Of a stretch of 64,000 nt of DNA, positions 7,641 to 16,881 are shown piece by piece. Origin of the DNA: Pedobacter sp. MC2016-14 (GTDB taxonomy: Bacteria; Bacteroidota; Bacteroidia; Sphingobacteriales; Sphingobacteriaceae); the NCBI RefSeq assembly GCF_020991475.1, contig NZ_JAJMPA010000001.1, positions 1,612,001-1,676,000 of the forward strand. Reading direction: 5' to 3'. The notes beneath the pieces are model-generated. The model was not told the DNA's origin, did no database searches, and saw nothing but the letters and a program-made list of their open reading frames with translations. The translations under genes and the position numbers were made by a program. Positions within the stretch are counted from its first letter, which is position 1. The number at the start of each line of letters is the position of its first letter.

Positions 7641-9089
7641 CTAGCCATACAATTCAACCAGTGCCTCCTGCAATCCTTTAATAAATGTCTCTGCCTCCCT
7701 GGCCTCAAAATCTCCAAAGCCATAACGGAGATAACGGCTTGGCCCCAGGTAAGTTTGCACCGGGTGAAATGGAATCTCCAATCCCTTGGTCTCCATTAAA
7801 CGGAGGGCTTTTAAAACGTCAATGTCTACCCTAAACATAATCCAAAGGCTTAATCCTGCCTTCGGCATTACACAGCTTGAATATTTCTTCAGATAATTCT
7901 CTACCAGATAAGTTAAAAGTCTGCCGTTGTCCGCAGCAGTGCTATTGTGGTGTTTGATCATGCTCAACAGCTTGCCACTATCCATCATGTCTATTACCGT
8001 TTCCTCCGCAGCAATATTCCTGGCTTCAATGGAGTGACAGGGGATTGCATTCAGCATATTGATAAAATTCTCTGCTGCGATGACCACCCTAATAGATTGT
8101 AGATATAGCGATGCCTTGGATAGCGCAGCGATATAAATTACCCTGTCTTGTTCGGGATGCCCAACCAGGGGTAGATAGGGTTTTTCGCCGTACCAAAATT
8201 CATGATTATCTTCTTCCTCAATGATGGTAAAATCATTTTTTACGCTCAAAGCCATAACCGCTGCTGCATCTGCTTCGGCAAGCGTATGGCTATTTAAGAA
8301 GTTGCATTGCGTTCTGATGTGTAAAGCCCTTATTTTTTTCCGCTGGAGGGCCTTTTCAAGCTGCCCAAGGAAATCAGCTGAAGAACTATCCAGGTTGATA
8401 ACTTTTACCCCGGCAAGTTGGAAGGCCGATGCTAACACATGATCATTGCAGGATGTATTGATCACCGTATCGCCCGGCTTCAAAATTACTTTAAAGATGC
8501 AATTAAGACAGGTCAGTCTTCCATGAACGACGCTGAGTTGGTTGAGTTCTACCTTAAATTTGTTTTTCGAATTGATGTACTTGCAAATGGAAGCATTAAG
8601 CCTAAAACCTTTGTAAGCTTCCAAATTATTGAGTTGTGTGTGGTAACCATTTTCTTTCAAATGCTTTCGCAAATCTTTCATGTAATGGACGAAAGGAGAA
8701 TTGCCAGATTTGATGAAATTTTTTGCAATGCCTATGAAGCTGGTGTCTGTTGCGGCTGATGATAAATTCGACTTGAGGATGGATCCCCGGAAATTATTTT
8801 TGATCAGCAGCGGAGGTGCTATACTGCCGGGTCTGCACTGCGCCACTTTATAACGTGTATCATCAGCTTGGCTTAGCCAATTCGCGAGTTTGAGCAGTCT
8901 GTAAGCCATGTTTACGGTGTTTCTGCTGACTTTTATTTTCTCGGATAATGTCCGGATAGAAGGCAAGAAACTATTTGGTGGTAAATCGCCAGAAACGATA
9001 TGTTTTGTGATGTAATCTTGAATTGGCTTGGTAGAATTGTTTCTTTTCAAATTTGGGATATTCCAGTCTAAATCACGGGTGTTTTCCAT
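7641..9089 (-). CDS. MocR-like transcriptional regulator (GntR winged helix + aminotransferase-like domain)
   Basis: This 482-residue protein has an N-terminal GntR-type winged helix (residues ~17-75; PSIRTLSEKIKVSRNTVNMAY is the recognition region) and a fold-type I aminotransferase-like domain (about 110-480). The expected PLP lysine is present in ALSKASLYL. The substrate-binding 'NPTG' region is replaced by NFLNSHT, and the loop that normally holds the PLP-nitrogen aspartate reads IIEEEDNHEF, so PLP binding may be weakened. MocR proteins usually regulate vitamin B6, amino-acid or transport genes, often divergently placed. The divergent neighbour here is rdgB, 215 bases away, which is an unusual target, so its regulon cannot be inferred. 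Confidence 0.75.
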   Translation of the reverse strand: MENTRDLDWNIPNLKRNNSTKPIQDYITKHIVSGDLPPNSFLPSIRTLSEKIKVSRNTVNMAYRLLKLANWLSQADDTRYKVAQCRPGSIAPPLLIKNNFRGSILKSNLSSAATDTSFIGIAKNFIKSGNSPFVHYMKDLRKHLKENGYHTQLNNLEAYKGFRLNASICKYINSKNKFKVELNQLSVVHGRLTCLNCIFKVILKPGDTVINTSCNDHVLASAFQLAGVKVINLDSSSADFLGQLEKALQRKKIRALHIRTQCNFLNSHTLAEADAAAVMALSVKNDFTIIEEEDNHEFWYGEKPYLPLVGHPEQDRVIYIAALSKASLYLQSIRVVIAAENFINMLNAIPCHSIEARNIAAEETVIDMMDSGKLLSMIKHHNSTAADNGRLLTYLVENYLKKYSSCVMPKAGLSLWIMFRVDIDVLKALRLMETKGLEIPFHPVQTYLGPSRYLRYGFGDFEAREAETFIKGLQEALVELYG

Positions 9090-9304
9090 CTATAAATAAA
9101 ATTGCTGATTTCGTTTTCTCAAAATTATAAGAATATGAAGTAATCTAAGCGGAAAAATAAGTGTCGCTATAGAAAAATATTAACTGACACTATGAAATAT
9201 GACTTTGCAATACTTTTTTTAGTAGGAAGAATAAATTGCTGATCAAAATTTACTCAATTACAGGAATAAATTAAAAACCCAAATTAAAAACCTAATTTTA
9301 TTGA

Positions 9305-9877
9305 ATGAAATCTCTGGTCTTCGCCACACATAACCTGCACAAAACACAGGAAGTTAAAGAATTACTAGCTGGTAAGTATACGGTACTTAACCTGACGGAC
9401 ATTGGCTGCACAACCGAAATTCCTGAAACGGGAACAACCTTTGTGGAAAATGCAGGCTTGAAGAGCAAATTCGTACTGGAAAACTACCAGTTAGACTGCT
9501 TTGCAGACGATAGCGGCCTTGAAGTAGAAGCTTTAAATCAGGAGCCAGGAATTTATTCGGCCCGCTATTCCGGAGGGAAGGGAGATTTGGCCAATCTGCA
9601 ATTGGTGTTGCAAAAGATGGAAGGCATCAGCAATAGGAAAGCCCGGTTTAAGACCGTCATTTCTTTAATGCAGGATGGTAAAGAACACCTTTTTGAAGGG
9701 GTAATTAACGGCACCTTAAGAACCGAACCCTCGGGAACAAGTGGTTTTGGCTATGATCCTATTTTTGAACCTGAAGGTTACGCAAAGACTTTTGCGGAGA
9801 TGAGCATGGAAGAGAAAAATCAAATCAGCCACCGCGCGCAGGCCATGAAAAAGCTTATTGCTTTTTTACGGGCGTAG
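9305..9877 (+). CDS. rdgB: Non-canonical purine NTP pyrophosphatase (RdgB/HAM1)
   Basis: The 190-residue protein hydrolyses dITP, XTP and ITP to monophosphates, keeping deaminated purines out of nucleic acids. Family motifs are ATHNLHKTQEV at the N-terminus (SHNxgK-type substrate loop), DDSGLEVEAL (about 67), YSARYSG (about 85) and GFGYDPIF (about 145) followed by a C-terminal SHRAQA. Length is normal for the family. The ATG at 9305 gives the standard N-terminus. Its last 23 bases overlap the 3' end of the convergent OstA-like gene, so the two transcripts are antisense at their ends. Confidence 0.95.
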   Translation: MKSLVFATHNLHKTQEVKELLAGKYTVLNLTDIGCTTEIPETGTTFVENAGLKSKFVLENYQLDCFADDSGLEVEALNQEPGIYSARYSGGKGDLANLQLVLQKMEGISNRKARFKTVISLMQDGKEHLFEGVINGTLRTEPSGTSGFGYDPIFEPEGYAKTFAEMSMEEKNQISHRAQAMKKLIAFLRA

Positions 9878-11804
9878 TGGTTGCATCCGCTTCTTTTGGT
9901 TTTAAAGCAGGAGCCGCCTTCTTAACGTTTTTAGGTACAAGTTTTGGATTAATAATTTGTGCCTTCGATGTGGGTCGCAGTTCCGGTTTCCAAATGAATC
10001 CCGTAAGGATGGCTTCTTCTTTTACCAGTTCTATCGGGGTGATGGCACCTTCATCATCCCTGATTAGCAATACGCGGTTAATTTGGCCATCTTTAAAAGT
10101 GATTTTGATCCTGCTGCTCACCGTCTGGTTCATCTCTTTATAAGCTTTGCCATCATCACTTCTGGTAAAATAGATGCTTTCTGCATTGCCGTCTACATAC
10201 ATGTCATTCAGTTTGCCATCTTTAAAAAATCCGGTCATCATTTTACCCTTAATCTGGTTGAATTTCGCGGAATCTTTATACACGTTAACCGCAAAAGCTT
10301 TTTGAAGCACCTGTACACTTCTTAGTTTTTTGTTGGCCATTTGCAGGTAAATGGTATCTCCCGTTTGCTGAGAGCCATCAGACCACATGATCGGATCGTA
10401 ATACCACCTTAAAGTAGAATCTGCACTGGTATAAAAGAGGGAATCTGCCTTAGCCTGCATGTTCGATTTGAACACATTAACCTTATGATAGGCTTTAATG
10501 ATCCGTGCCCTTACCGTATCCAGGGGATTGATTGGGACAGTATCCTTCAGTATCTTTTTATTTTTTGCCACAGCAAGTGCATCTTTTTTAGGCGGCGCCT
10601 TCTGACTGGCTAAAATCGCTGCGGTATCTTTTTTGAGCTCAATTGCGGGCTTTTTTATTGCCAGGCTATCTTTCGACGAGCTATCACGGTTAAGTACGGC
10701 TTTAGTCGTCAGACTATCTTTTGGAAGTATCGGCGCTTTTGGTTTTGGGGCTACTTTCCCTTCTTTTTGAGGCGAAGGATTGCTGCCTTTTTTCTCTGAA
10801 CCTATTTCATTGTCTTTTAAAACCACTGGCGCAGGGATCAATTTTAAAGTTTGACGCAGCACCATTTGAGTTTCCAGCGTATCTGCGCCCAGCCATAAAC
10901 TATCGGGCTGCTTTTTATCCTTTACCATAATAGAATCAGAAGTTCCAAGGCCAATGTGCGCGTTTTTGGTCACCAATGTACGCTGGTCTTTTTTGTAGTA
11001 ATAACCAAGCTGACCGCGCATCAGCGTTTTATCTTCCGAATCCAGGAAAAGGATGTTTTTAACTGCTTTTCCGTATCCCGCTTTCCCATCGTAATACAAA
11101 CTATCGCCTTTTAAAGATTTACTGCCTTGCGTGTAAAGGTTCTTTTTTCCAAAATAGGCATATTCCGTTTTGGTATTGTAAGCCCCGTTTTCTGTATATA
11201 AATTGTCGTCTTTACCCTTAATATTTGTTGGGCCGTAAAAATACGTCCAGTTCGTTAAGGTATTGTATCTTAAGGTGTCTGATTTGATGGTGGTCTGAGG
11301 AGTTACCACCACTACGTTGTACCTAAAATAAGCATCACGCGTATTCGCAAAATAATATCCATTTTGACTGGTTAGCGTAACATCCTTATTGATGATCTTT
11401 CCGCCCTCTACGTAGGTGCCAATCCTCGATGCCATATTATAATCTAAAATATTCGTGGTCAGCGTAGATTCCTGATCAACCATCCGCACATTGTTGGTTA
11501 GGTGGGCTATTTTAGTATTACCGTCATAGGTCAGGTGGTCAGAATAGATATTCATCGTGTCGGCCTGATTGATGTGCACGTTTTGAAAGGCTTCGAAAAT
11601 GTTGAGTTTTTCAAAAAATACCGCACTGTCACAAGTCAGGATGGCATTGTCTTGTCTAAAAACAGGTTTTCTTAAATAAGAAACGTTGTTTTTTACATCA
11701 ATCTTACTCCGTTCAAAACGGTCAACATAGATCTTTGTCCGCTGCTGGGCAAACAGCGCCATTGGAAGGAGGAATAGGATAAAGAAAAGACGTAATTTCT
11801 GCAC
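9855..11804 (-). CDS. OstA-like exported protein
   Basis: The 649-residue protein begins with a signal peptide (LRLFFILFLLPMALFAQ). Residues ~25-290 have repeated beta motifs such as SDHLTYDGNTKIAHL and DTLRYNTLTNWTYFYG, matching the LptA/OstA-like organic-solvent-tolerance domain involved in lipopolysaccharide transport. A low-complexity Lys/Pro/Ala/Ser/Asp linker (about 325-435) divides this from a second OstA-like block (about 440-600). The C-terminus is again Lys/Pro-rich. Two OstA-like blocks around a linker suggest a periplasmic LPS-bridge component, by family analogy. The 3' end overlaps rdgB by 23 bases. A TAnnTTTG element lies just upstream of the start. Confidence 0.8.
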   Translation of the reverse strand: MQKLRLFFILFLLPMALFAQQRTKIYVDRFERSKIDVKNNVSYLRKPVFRQDNAILTCDSAVFFEKLNIFEAFQNVHINQADTMNIYSDHLTYDGNTKIAHLTNNVRMVDQESTLTTNILDYNMASRIGTYVEGGKIINKDVTLTSQNGYYFANTRDAYFRYNVVVVTPQTTIKSDTLRYNTLTNWTYFYGPTNIKGKDDNLYTENGAYNTKTEYAYFGKKNLYTQGSKSLKGDSLYYDGKAGYGKAVKNILFLDSEDKTLMRGQLGYYYKKDQRTLVTKNAHIGLGTSDSIMVKDKKQPDSLWLGADTLETQMVLRQTLKLIPAPVVLKDNEIGSEKKGSNPSPQKEGKVAPKPKAPILPKDSLTTKAVLNRDSSSKDSLAIKKPAIELKKDTAAILASQKAPPKKDALAVAKNKKILKDTVPINPLDTVRARIIKAYHKVNVFKSNMQAKADSLFYTSADSTLRWYYDPIMWSDGSQQTGDTIYLQMANKKLRSVQVLQKAFAVNVYKDSAKFNQIKGKMMTGFFKDGKLNDMYVDGNAESIYFTRSDDGKAYKEMNQTVSSRIKITFKDGQINRVLLIRDDEGAITPIELVKEEAILTGFIWKPELRPTSKAQIINPKLVPKNVKKAAPALKPKEADATTTPVKKQ

Positions 11805-11808
11805 TTTA

Positions 11809-11829
11809 CAAAGTTAGTTGTTATTTTTG
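11809..11829. promoter_or_regulatory. Back-to-back TAnnTTTG elements for the OstA-like gene and tilS
   Basis: On the minus strand TAACTTTG (plus 11809-11816) stands 5 bases before the OstA-like start. On the plus strand TATTTTTG (11822-11829) stands 4 bases before the tilS ATG. Both fit the Bacteroidota -7 consensus, and both imply very short or absent leaders. No matching -33 element is clear for either. Confidence 0.5.
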
Positions 11830-11833
11830 AAAG

Positions 11834-13168
11834 ATGTTACCCCTGCAGCCCTTCATAAATTATATTCATACCCATTCCCTTTTTACTGCTGATGACAGGA
11901 TTCTGCTGGCGGTAAGCGGAGGGAAGGACTCTGTTTTAATGGCCCATCTCTTTAAACTTGCAGAATTTGATTTTGGTATCGCGCATTGCAATTTTAATTT
12001 AAGGGCAGATGAATCTCAGCGTGATGAAGCCTTTGTAAGGCTTCTTGCTGCCAGCCTGGACGTTCCGGTTTATGTTACCCATTTTGATACCAGGGCATTT
12101 GCCGCTGCGGAGGGGATCTCTACACAAATGGCCGCAAGAGATTTGAGGTATGCCTGGTTTGAAGAAATCAGGCAGCAGAACAACTACCATTACATTGCTT
12201 TGGCACAGCATCAAAACGATGCGATAGAAACCATATTGCTCAATTTAACCCGGGGAACAGGTATTGCAGGCCTGCATGGGATCTTTCCAAAAAGAGATTT
12301 CCTGATCCGCCCCTTATTGTTTATGACCAGTAGCGGCATTGAGGAAACCGTTACAGAACATCACATAGATTACGTAGAAGACAGCTCCAATTTACAGGAC
12401 AAGTATGCACGTAATAAAATCAGGCTAAACGTTATTCCGGAATTAAAGCTCATTAATCCCAATCTTGAACAAACCTTTCAACACAATATTCAACGTTTTG
12501 CAGAGGCAGAACAAGTCATTCAGCAGCTGGTAAAGGCACTAAGAAAGCAGGTGATGGTGGTTAAACCAGATGGGACCTATTTCCGGATTTCCGAATTGGA
12601 GCAGCTTGAACCTAAAATGTTGTTGACCTATGAATTGCTGCAGCCCTATCATTTTACAGCAGCAGTGGTGGCAGAGATTCTACAAAATTTGCATAACCAG
12701 AGTGGTACCTCCTTTTATAGCGCTACCCATAGAATTACCCTGAACAGAGAAGATTTGATAGTGAGTCCATTGGATCAAAACGAGCGGCATCTGAATGTGA
12801 TGCTTCATTCTACAGACAGTATTGTTGATTTTTTTCATCAGGAACTACACATTTCCTATCTCCATTCCAATACGTACGACAGGGATCCGGAACTGGCCTA
12901 TGTAGATGCAGACTTGCTGATCTTCCCTTTAATTGTGCGGAGCAGGCAGGAAGGGGATAAATTTATGCCCTTAGGAATGCAGGGCTTTAAAAAGCTCAGC
13001 GACTTTTTAATCGATCAAAAGGTACCGGTTCCTAAAAAGGATCGCATCCCCATACTTGTAAATGGAAATGGTGAATTGGTATGGATAGCCGGAATGCGTC
13101 AGGATAATAGATATAAAGTAACGGCAACCACAAAAAAAGTCGCTATCTTCGAACTGAAATTTAAATGA
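11834..13168 (+). CDS. tilS: tRNA(Ile)-lysidine synthase
   Basis: TilS attaches lysine to C34 of the AUA-reading tRNA-Ile, an essential decoding step. The PP-loop ATP-binding motif SGGKDS is at residues 28-33, followed by HCNFNLR (about 51) and the AQHQNDAIET segment (about 122) typical of TilS. The C-terminal part (about 340-440) matches the TilS substrate-binding domains, with KKLSDFLIDQKVP near 396. The 444-residue length is normal. The small membrane-protein gene starts one base after its stop, so the two are probably cotranscribed. Confidence 0.95.
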   Translation: MLPLQPFINYIHTHSLFTADDRILLAVSGGKDSVLMAHLFKLAEFDFGIAHCNFNLRADESQRDEAFVRLLAASLDVPVYVTHFDTRAFAAAEGISTQMAARDLRYAWFEEIRQQNNYHYIALAQHQNDAIETILLNLTRGTGIAGLHGIFPKRDFLIRPLLFMTSSGIEETVTEHHIDYVEDSSNLQDKYARNKIRLNVIPELKLINPNLEQTFQHNIQRFAEAEQVIQQLVKALRKQVMVVKPDGTYFRISELEQLEPKMLLTYELLQPYHFTAAVVAEILQNLHNQSGTSFYSATHRITLNREDLIVSPLDQNERHLNVMLHSTDSIVDFFHQELHISYLHSNTYDRDPELAYVDADLLIFPLIVRSRQEGDKFMPLGMQGFKKLSDFLIDQKVPVPKKDRIPILVNGNGELVWIAGMRQDNRYKVTATTKKVAIFELKFK

Positions 13169-13169
13169 G

Positions 13170-13658
13170 ATGACCCATCATAAACACGCCTATTTTGAAA
13201 AACAGTACATTGGCCGGGATTACATACGGATCTGTATCCGTTTGGTGATGGCTGCATTTTGTTTTGCCGCTTATGTATATGAGCGCGATAGGGACAACAC
13301 GCAGGATTTGTTTTTAATTGTTGGTTTTGGGATCATTGGAATTTCTATTCTGCTCTTATTCCTTATTCAATACCGGATCATCATTGACAATAGAAGTGTA
13401 ATTATTGATGGCTTGTGGACGGCTAAGCGCGTAAAGATTGATTTAAACAGCATTGTTAAAGTGCGTAAAGATACCTATAGCAATTACCTGTTTAATAACC
13501 CGGTTTATAATCTCCATAGAAAGGGAAGCATTCGCTTTTATTCATCGGGTAAAGATGCGGTGGTGCTGACAGACAGGGATGGTCTGGAATATTATATAGG
13601 TACGCAGCGGCCAAATGAGATGTATCTTGTCATTCAGGCAGAAATGAAACAGCCCTAA
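13170..13658 (+). CDS. Small membrane protein, two transmembrane segments
   Basis: This 162-residue protein has two hydrophobic segments (residues ~24-38 and ~51-68, the latter GFGIIGISILLLFLIQY) followed by a ~90-residue soluble beta-rich tail with a PH-like look (IDNRSVIIDGLW, VVLTDRDGLEYYIG). Its ATG begins one base after the tilS stop, implying translational coupling, but no functional link to tilS is evident. The family is not recognised by name. Confidence 0.7.
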   Translation: MTHHKHAYFEKQYIGRDYIRICIRLVMAAFCFAAYVYERDRDNTQDLFLIVGFGIIGISILLLFLIQYRIIIDNRSVIIDGLWTAKRVKIDLNSIVKVRKDTYSNYLFNNPVYNLHRKGSIRFYSSGKDAVVLTDRDGLEYYIGTQRPNEMYLVIQAEMKQP

Positions 13659-13856
13659 CGCATTTACAATTAATGGTTTGAGCGCTTAAAAATAAGCTGG
13701 CTTAAATAATTGCATTTGTTTAACACAAAGCTCATTTTAAGTTAGGTACTTTGCGTTTGTAAAAAAACTTTTAATGAAACCATCATGATTGATCTACCAC
13801 ACTTGGGATGAATAAATCTGATAGCTTCATGACAGCTAAAAAACAAATTTAAGCAG

Positions 13857-15011
13857 ATGAAAATAGGAATAGTTTGTTACCCAACCTTTGGTGGTAGTGG
13901 TGTTGTGGCCACAGAACTGGGAAAAGCGCTCGCTGATGAAGGTCATCAGATCCATTTTATTACCTACAGTCAGCCTGCACGTCTCGACTTCTTTTCTGCT
14001 AATTTATTTTATCACGAGGTGTCTGTGAGAGATTACCCCTTGTTTGATTATGCCCCTTATGAGTCGGCACTGGCCAGTAAATTAGTTGATGTAGTACGTT
14101 TTGAAAACTTAGACCTGCTGCATGTGCATTATGCTATTCCCCATGCTTCAGCAGCTTTTATGGCAAAGCAGATTTTGGCCAGCTATGGTATCCATATTCC
14201 TGTTGTAACCACTTTGCACGGTACAGATATTACATTGGTTGGTAAAGATCCTACCTATAAACCTGTCGTAACTTTTTCGATTAATAAATCTGATGGTGTA
14301 ACTACCGTTTCTCAGGATTTGAAAGAAGATACGCTGAAACACTTTGACATTACCAGGGAGATTAAGGTGATTCCCAATTTTATAGATTTCACAAGATTTA
14401 GTTTAAAGCCTAAAGATCATTTTAAAAAGGCGATAGCGCCAAATAATGAACGGATCCTGATCCATACTTCCAACTTCAGGAAGGTTAAACGGACGAATGA
14501 TGTGATCAAAATGTTTAAAAAGATCCAGGAAAAAATCCCTTCAAAACTATTGATGGTGGGTGATGGACCGGAACGCGCCTACAATGAGCAGCTGTGCCGT
14601 GATATGGGCGTATGCGATCACGTTCGGTTTTTAGGTAAACAGGATGCTGTGGAAGAAATTTTGTCTGTATCTGATTTGTTTTTGATGCCTTCAGAAACAG
14701 AAAGTTTCGGATTGGCGGCATTGGAAGCGATGGCCTGTAAAGTGCCTATTATCACCTCTAACGCCGGAGGCCTGCCGGAGCTCAACATAGATGGTTATTG
14801 TGGTTACATGAGTAATGTAGGTGATGTTGAGGATATGGCTTTAAAAGCGATCTCTATACTGGAAAGTGATGAAGTGCTCAACCGCTTTAAAGAAAATGCA
14901 TTTAAACGTGCCCAGGATTTTGATTTGAAAAAAATCCTTCCGGATTACATTGATTTTTATACCGCGATCATTGAAAGCCAGAAAGCACTGACAGCGGAAG
15001 AAAAGCTATAA
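13857..15011 (+). CDS. bshA: N-acetyl-alpha-D-glucosaminyl L-malate synthase (bacillithiol synthesis)
   Basis: BshA is a GT4 glycosyltransferase joining L-malate to UDP-GlcNAc in the first step of bacillithiol synthesis. The N-terminal YPTFGGSGVVATELG (about residues 8-22), HVHYAIPHA (about 94) and LHGTDITLVG (about 121) are characteristic of BshA. The C-terminal domain has the GT4 ESFGLAALE motif (about 281) and NAGGLPEL (about 302). At 384 residues it is the usual length. bshB and bshC are not in the window, but the bacillithiol-linked ytxJ at 57.5 kb agrees with the pathway being present. Confidence 0.93.
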   Translation: MKIGIVCYPTFGGSGVVATELGKALADEGHQIHFITYSQPARLDFFSANLFYHEVSVRDYPLFDYAPYESALASKLVDVVRFENLDLLHVHYAIPHASAAFMAKQILASYGIHIPVVTTLHGTDITLVGKDPTYKPVVTFSINKSDGVTTVSQDLKEDTLKHFDITREIKVIPNFIDFTRFSLKPKDHFKKAIAPNNERILIHTSNFRKVKRTNDVIKMFKKIQEKIPSKLLMVGDGPERAYNEQLCRDMGVCDHVRFLGKQDAVEEILSVSDLFLMPSETESFGLAALEAMACKVPIITSNAGGLPELNIDGYCGYMSNVGDVEDMALKAISILESDEVLNRFKENAFKRAQDFDLKKILPDYIDFYTAIIESQKALTAEEKL

Positions 15012-15098
15012 GAAAAGTTTAGCGGATGTTTAGGCCTATGTACAATTTGTTTACATAAGCTTAAACATTCCTTATCATATCTGGCCTGCTTATTTCAA

Positions 15099-15106
15099 TA
15101 CCTTTG
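15099..15106 (+). promoter_or_regulatory. TAnnTTTG promoter element upstream of ECF sigma gene
   Basis: TACCTTTG lies 21 bases before the ATG of the ECF sigma gene, fitting the Bacteroidota -7 consensus. No -33 TTG at the expected spacing was found, so only the proximal element is supported. Confidence 0.45.
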
Positions 15107-15127
15107 TTGCCATACAATACTTTTTAA

Positions 15128-15697
15128 ATGAGCAATAAAGGAACTGATCAATGGGATGATCAAATGTTGGTTGTTAGATTAAAGGATCTTGACAAGCAGG
15201 CATTTGAACAACTTTATCATAGGTATGCGCAGAAACTTTTTTATTATGCTTTGAAATTCGTAAAGTCTCCGGAAATGGCCGAAGACATTGTACACGATGT
15301 ATTTGTTAAAGTTTGGGATAACCTGAACGACCTGAATCCCGATTTCTCTATTCAAGCCTACCTCTATAGAATCACACACAATTCTTTATTGAATCTTTTA
15401 AAACGGGGAACGGTAGAATCCAGAATTGTAAAAGAGATGTTGCAGCATGCAGAGCAAACTACGCCCAATACAGATCAGGCTTTCCAATACAAGGAGGCGC
15501 TTCAGCAAACAAAACAAGCGATAGCAACTCTTCCACCCAAAAGAAAGCAGATTTATGAGCTTTCCCGTTATGATGGATTAAGCCACAGGCAGATTGCAAT
15601 AACGCTGAATATTGCAGATAGTACCGTTAACAATCAGATGGTGAAGGCCATAAAATCAATCAGGGACTTTCTTTCCCTTCGCGGAACTATAGGCTAA
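15128..15697 (+). CDS. ECF RNA polymerase sigma factor (Bacteroidota SusC-linked type)
   Basis: This 189-residue sigma-70 family protein has region 2 at residues ~25-90 (AFEQLYHRYAQKLFYYAL; AEDIVHDVFVKVW) and region 4 at ~125-180 (LPPKRKQIYELSRYDGLSHRQIA followed by a TVNNQMVKA helix). It is the first gene of a sigma/FecR/SusC/SusD series and most likely drives the downstream susCD genes once FecR releases it in response to the TonB-dependent receptor. The FecR gene follows after 75 bases. Confidence 0.92.
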   Translation: MSNKGTDQWDDQMLVVRLKDLDKQAFEQLYHRYAQKLFYYALKFVKSPEMAEDIVHDVFVKVWDNLNDLNPDFSIQAYLYRITHNSLLNLLKRGTVESRIVKEMLQHAEQTTPNTDQAFQYKEALQQTKQAIATLPPKRKQIYELSRYDGLSHRQIAITLNIADSTVNNQMVKAIKSIRDFLSLRGTIG

Positions 15698-15772
15698 GCT
15701 TTTTTTTTAAAATATTTTTATCTGCAGTAGTTATACCCCGCTGGTTAATTGTATTAGTGGTGTTAGAAAGTT

Positions 15773-16765
15773 ATGGATAAAGATATAAAAGGGTTAATTA
15801 AGAAGTATGTCAATAACCTCTGTTCAGATGAGGAGCTGAATGAAATCAAGTTGATATTGGGTTCCGGCTTGTACGAGCAGGAATGGGCAGAAGTGATGGA
15901 GGAAGAAACAGCAAATCATTTATCTGATAACGAAGCATTAAATGCACCGGTTTTTAATGCAGAAAAGGTACTTAAGCGCATTAATTCCAGTACCAGCCCT
16001 GTTCCTGCACTAAAAATGCACAAATGGTATCTTGGGTTGGCTGCTACACTTTTGGTTGCCTTGTCTGCAGGACTGATGTTTTACAAAATGGCCTTGCCGG
16101 TTAAAGAAAAACCCCAGTATGTATTTTTATCAACTACATCCGGGCAGCATAAAATGGTAACGCTTAGCGATGGCACTAAAGTGCTGTTGAACAATAGCAG
16201 CGCGATAAAGTTCTCTACTAAATTTTTGAAAAGTAAAAGAGAGGTGTATTTAAATGGAGAGGCTTTTTTTGAGGTAGTTCATGATCAGCACAGACCTTTT
16301 ATCGTCCATACTGGCCGAATGAACGTCCATGTTCTGGGTACATCCTTTAACGTAAAATCATACCACTCTGATGCGAATGCAAGTGTTGCGGTAGTGACAG
16401 GAAAGGTGGGTGTAAATGGTGTTAACAAGTCTGGCAGCCATTTCCTCTTACCGGGGGAGAAGATAAAATATGGCGCAAATGGCGCATTCCTGAAATCGAA
16501 TACCGCTATACAGGAAATTCTTGGCTGGCAAAAAGGAACGCTTCAGTTTCAGCAGGAAGAGATCCGCGATATTGTTCAGGAACTTCAGCGCTGGTATAAC
16601 ATCAGGCTGAGCTGTTCAGATCCTGGACTTTTAGAGAAGCGTGTTACCGCCAGTTTTGATAGAAAAAAATTGCAGGAAGTCATGGAGATCTTATCCAATA
16701 CAGCAGGCTTTAAATATCGCATAATCAAAAACGAAGTTCATATAGAAAAAAACGGAGGTAGATGA
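15773..16765 (+). CDS. FecR-family anti-sigma factor
   Basis: The 330-residue protein has a cytoplasmic sigma-binding N-terminus (~1-80), one transmembrane helix (about 85-104, WYLGLAATLLVALSAGLMFY) and a periplasmic FecR domain with GTKVLLNNSSAIKF (about 138), YLNGEAFFEV (about 160) and VLGTSFNV (about 187). The C-terminal ~75 residues form an STN-like DUF4974 region (QQEEIRDIVQELQRWYNI). It should pass a surface signal from the SusC N-terminal domain to the sigma factor just upstream. Confidence 0.92.
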   Translation: MDKDIKGLIKKYVNNLCSDEELNEIKLILGSGLYEQEWAEVMEEETANHLSDNEALNAPVFNAEKVLKRINSSTSPVPALKMHKWYLGLAATLLVALSAGLMFYKMALPVKEKPQYVFLSTTSGQHKMVTLSDGTKVLLNNSSAIKFSTKFLKSKREVYLNGEAFFEVVHDQHRPFIVHTGRMNVHVLGTSFNVKSYHSDANASVAVVTGKVGVNGVNKSGSHFLLPGEKIKYGANGAFLKSNTAIQEILGWQKGTLQFQQEEIRDIVQELQRWYNIRLSCSDPGLLEKRVTASFDRKKLQEVMEILSNTAGFKYRIIKNEVHIEKNGGR

Positions 16766-16781
16766 AAGAAAGCTAAAAACA

Positions 16782-16807
16782 AAGCGCCCTGTTCCAGCAG
16801 GGCGCTT
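16782..16807 (+). terminator. Perfect hairpin between fecR-like and susC-like genes
   Basis: AAGCGCCCTG (16782-16791) and CAGGGCGCTT (16798-16807) form a perfect 10-bp GC-rich stem with a 6-base loop, 17 bases after the anti-sigma stop and 75 before the SusC start. There is no T-run after it, so it may be a weak terminator, an attenuator or an mRNA-stabilising element that separates the levels of regulator and transporter mRNA. Confidence 0.6.
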
Positions 16808-16881
16808 ATGTAGTCAACTGAATATTTAAATCAATTAACAAGGCAAGTATTGAAACTTGCTGTAATTCAAAAAACAAAGTA

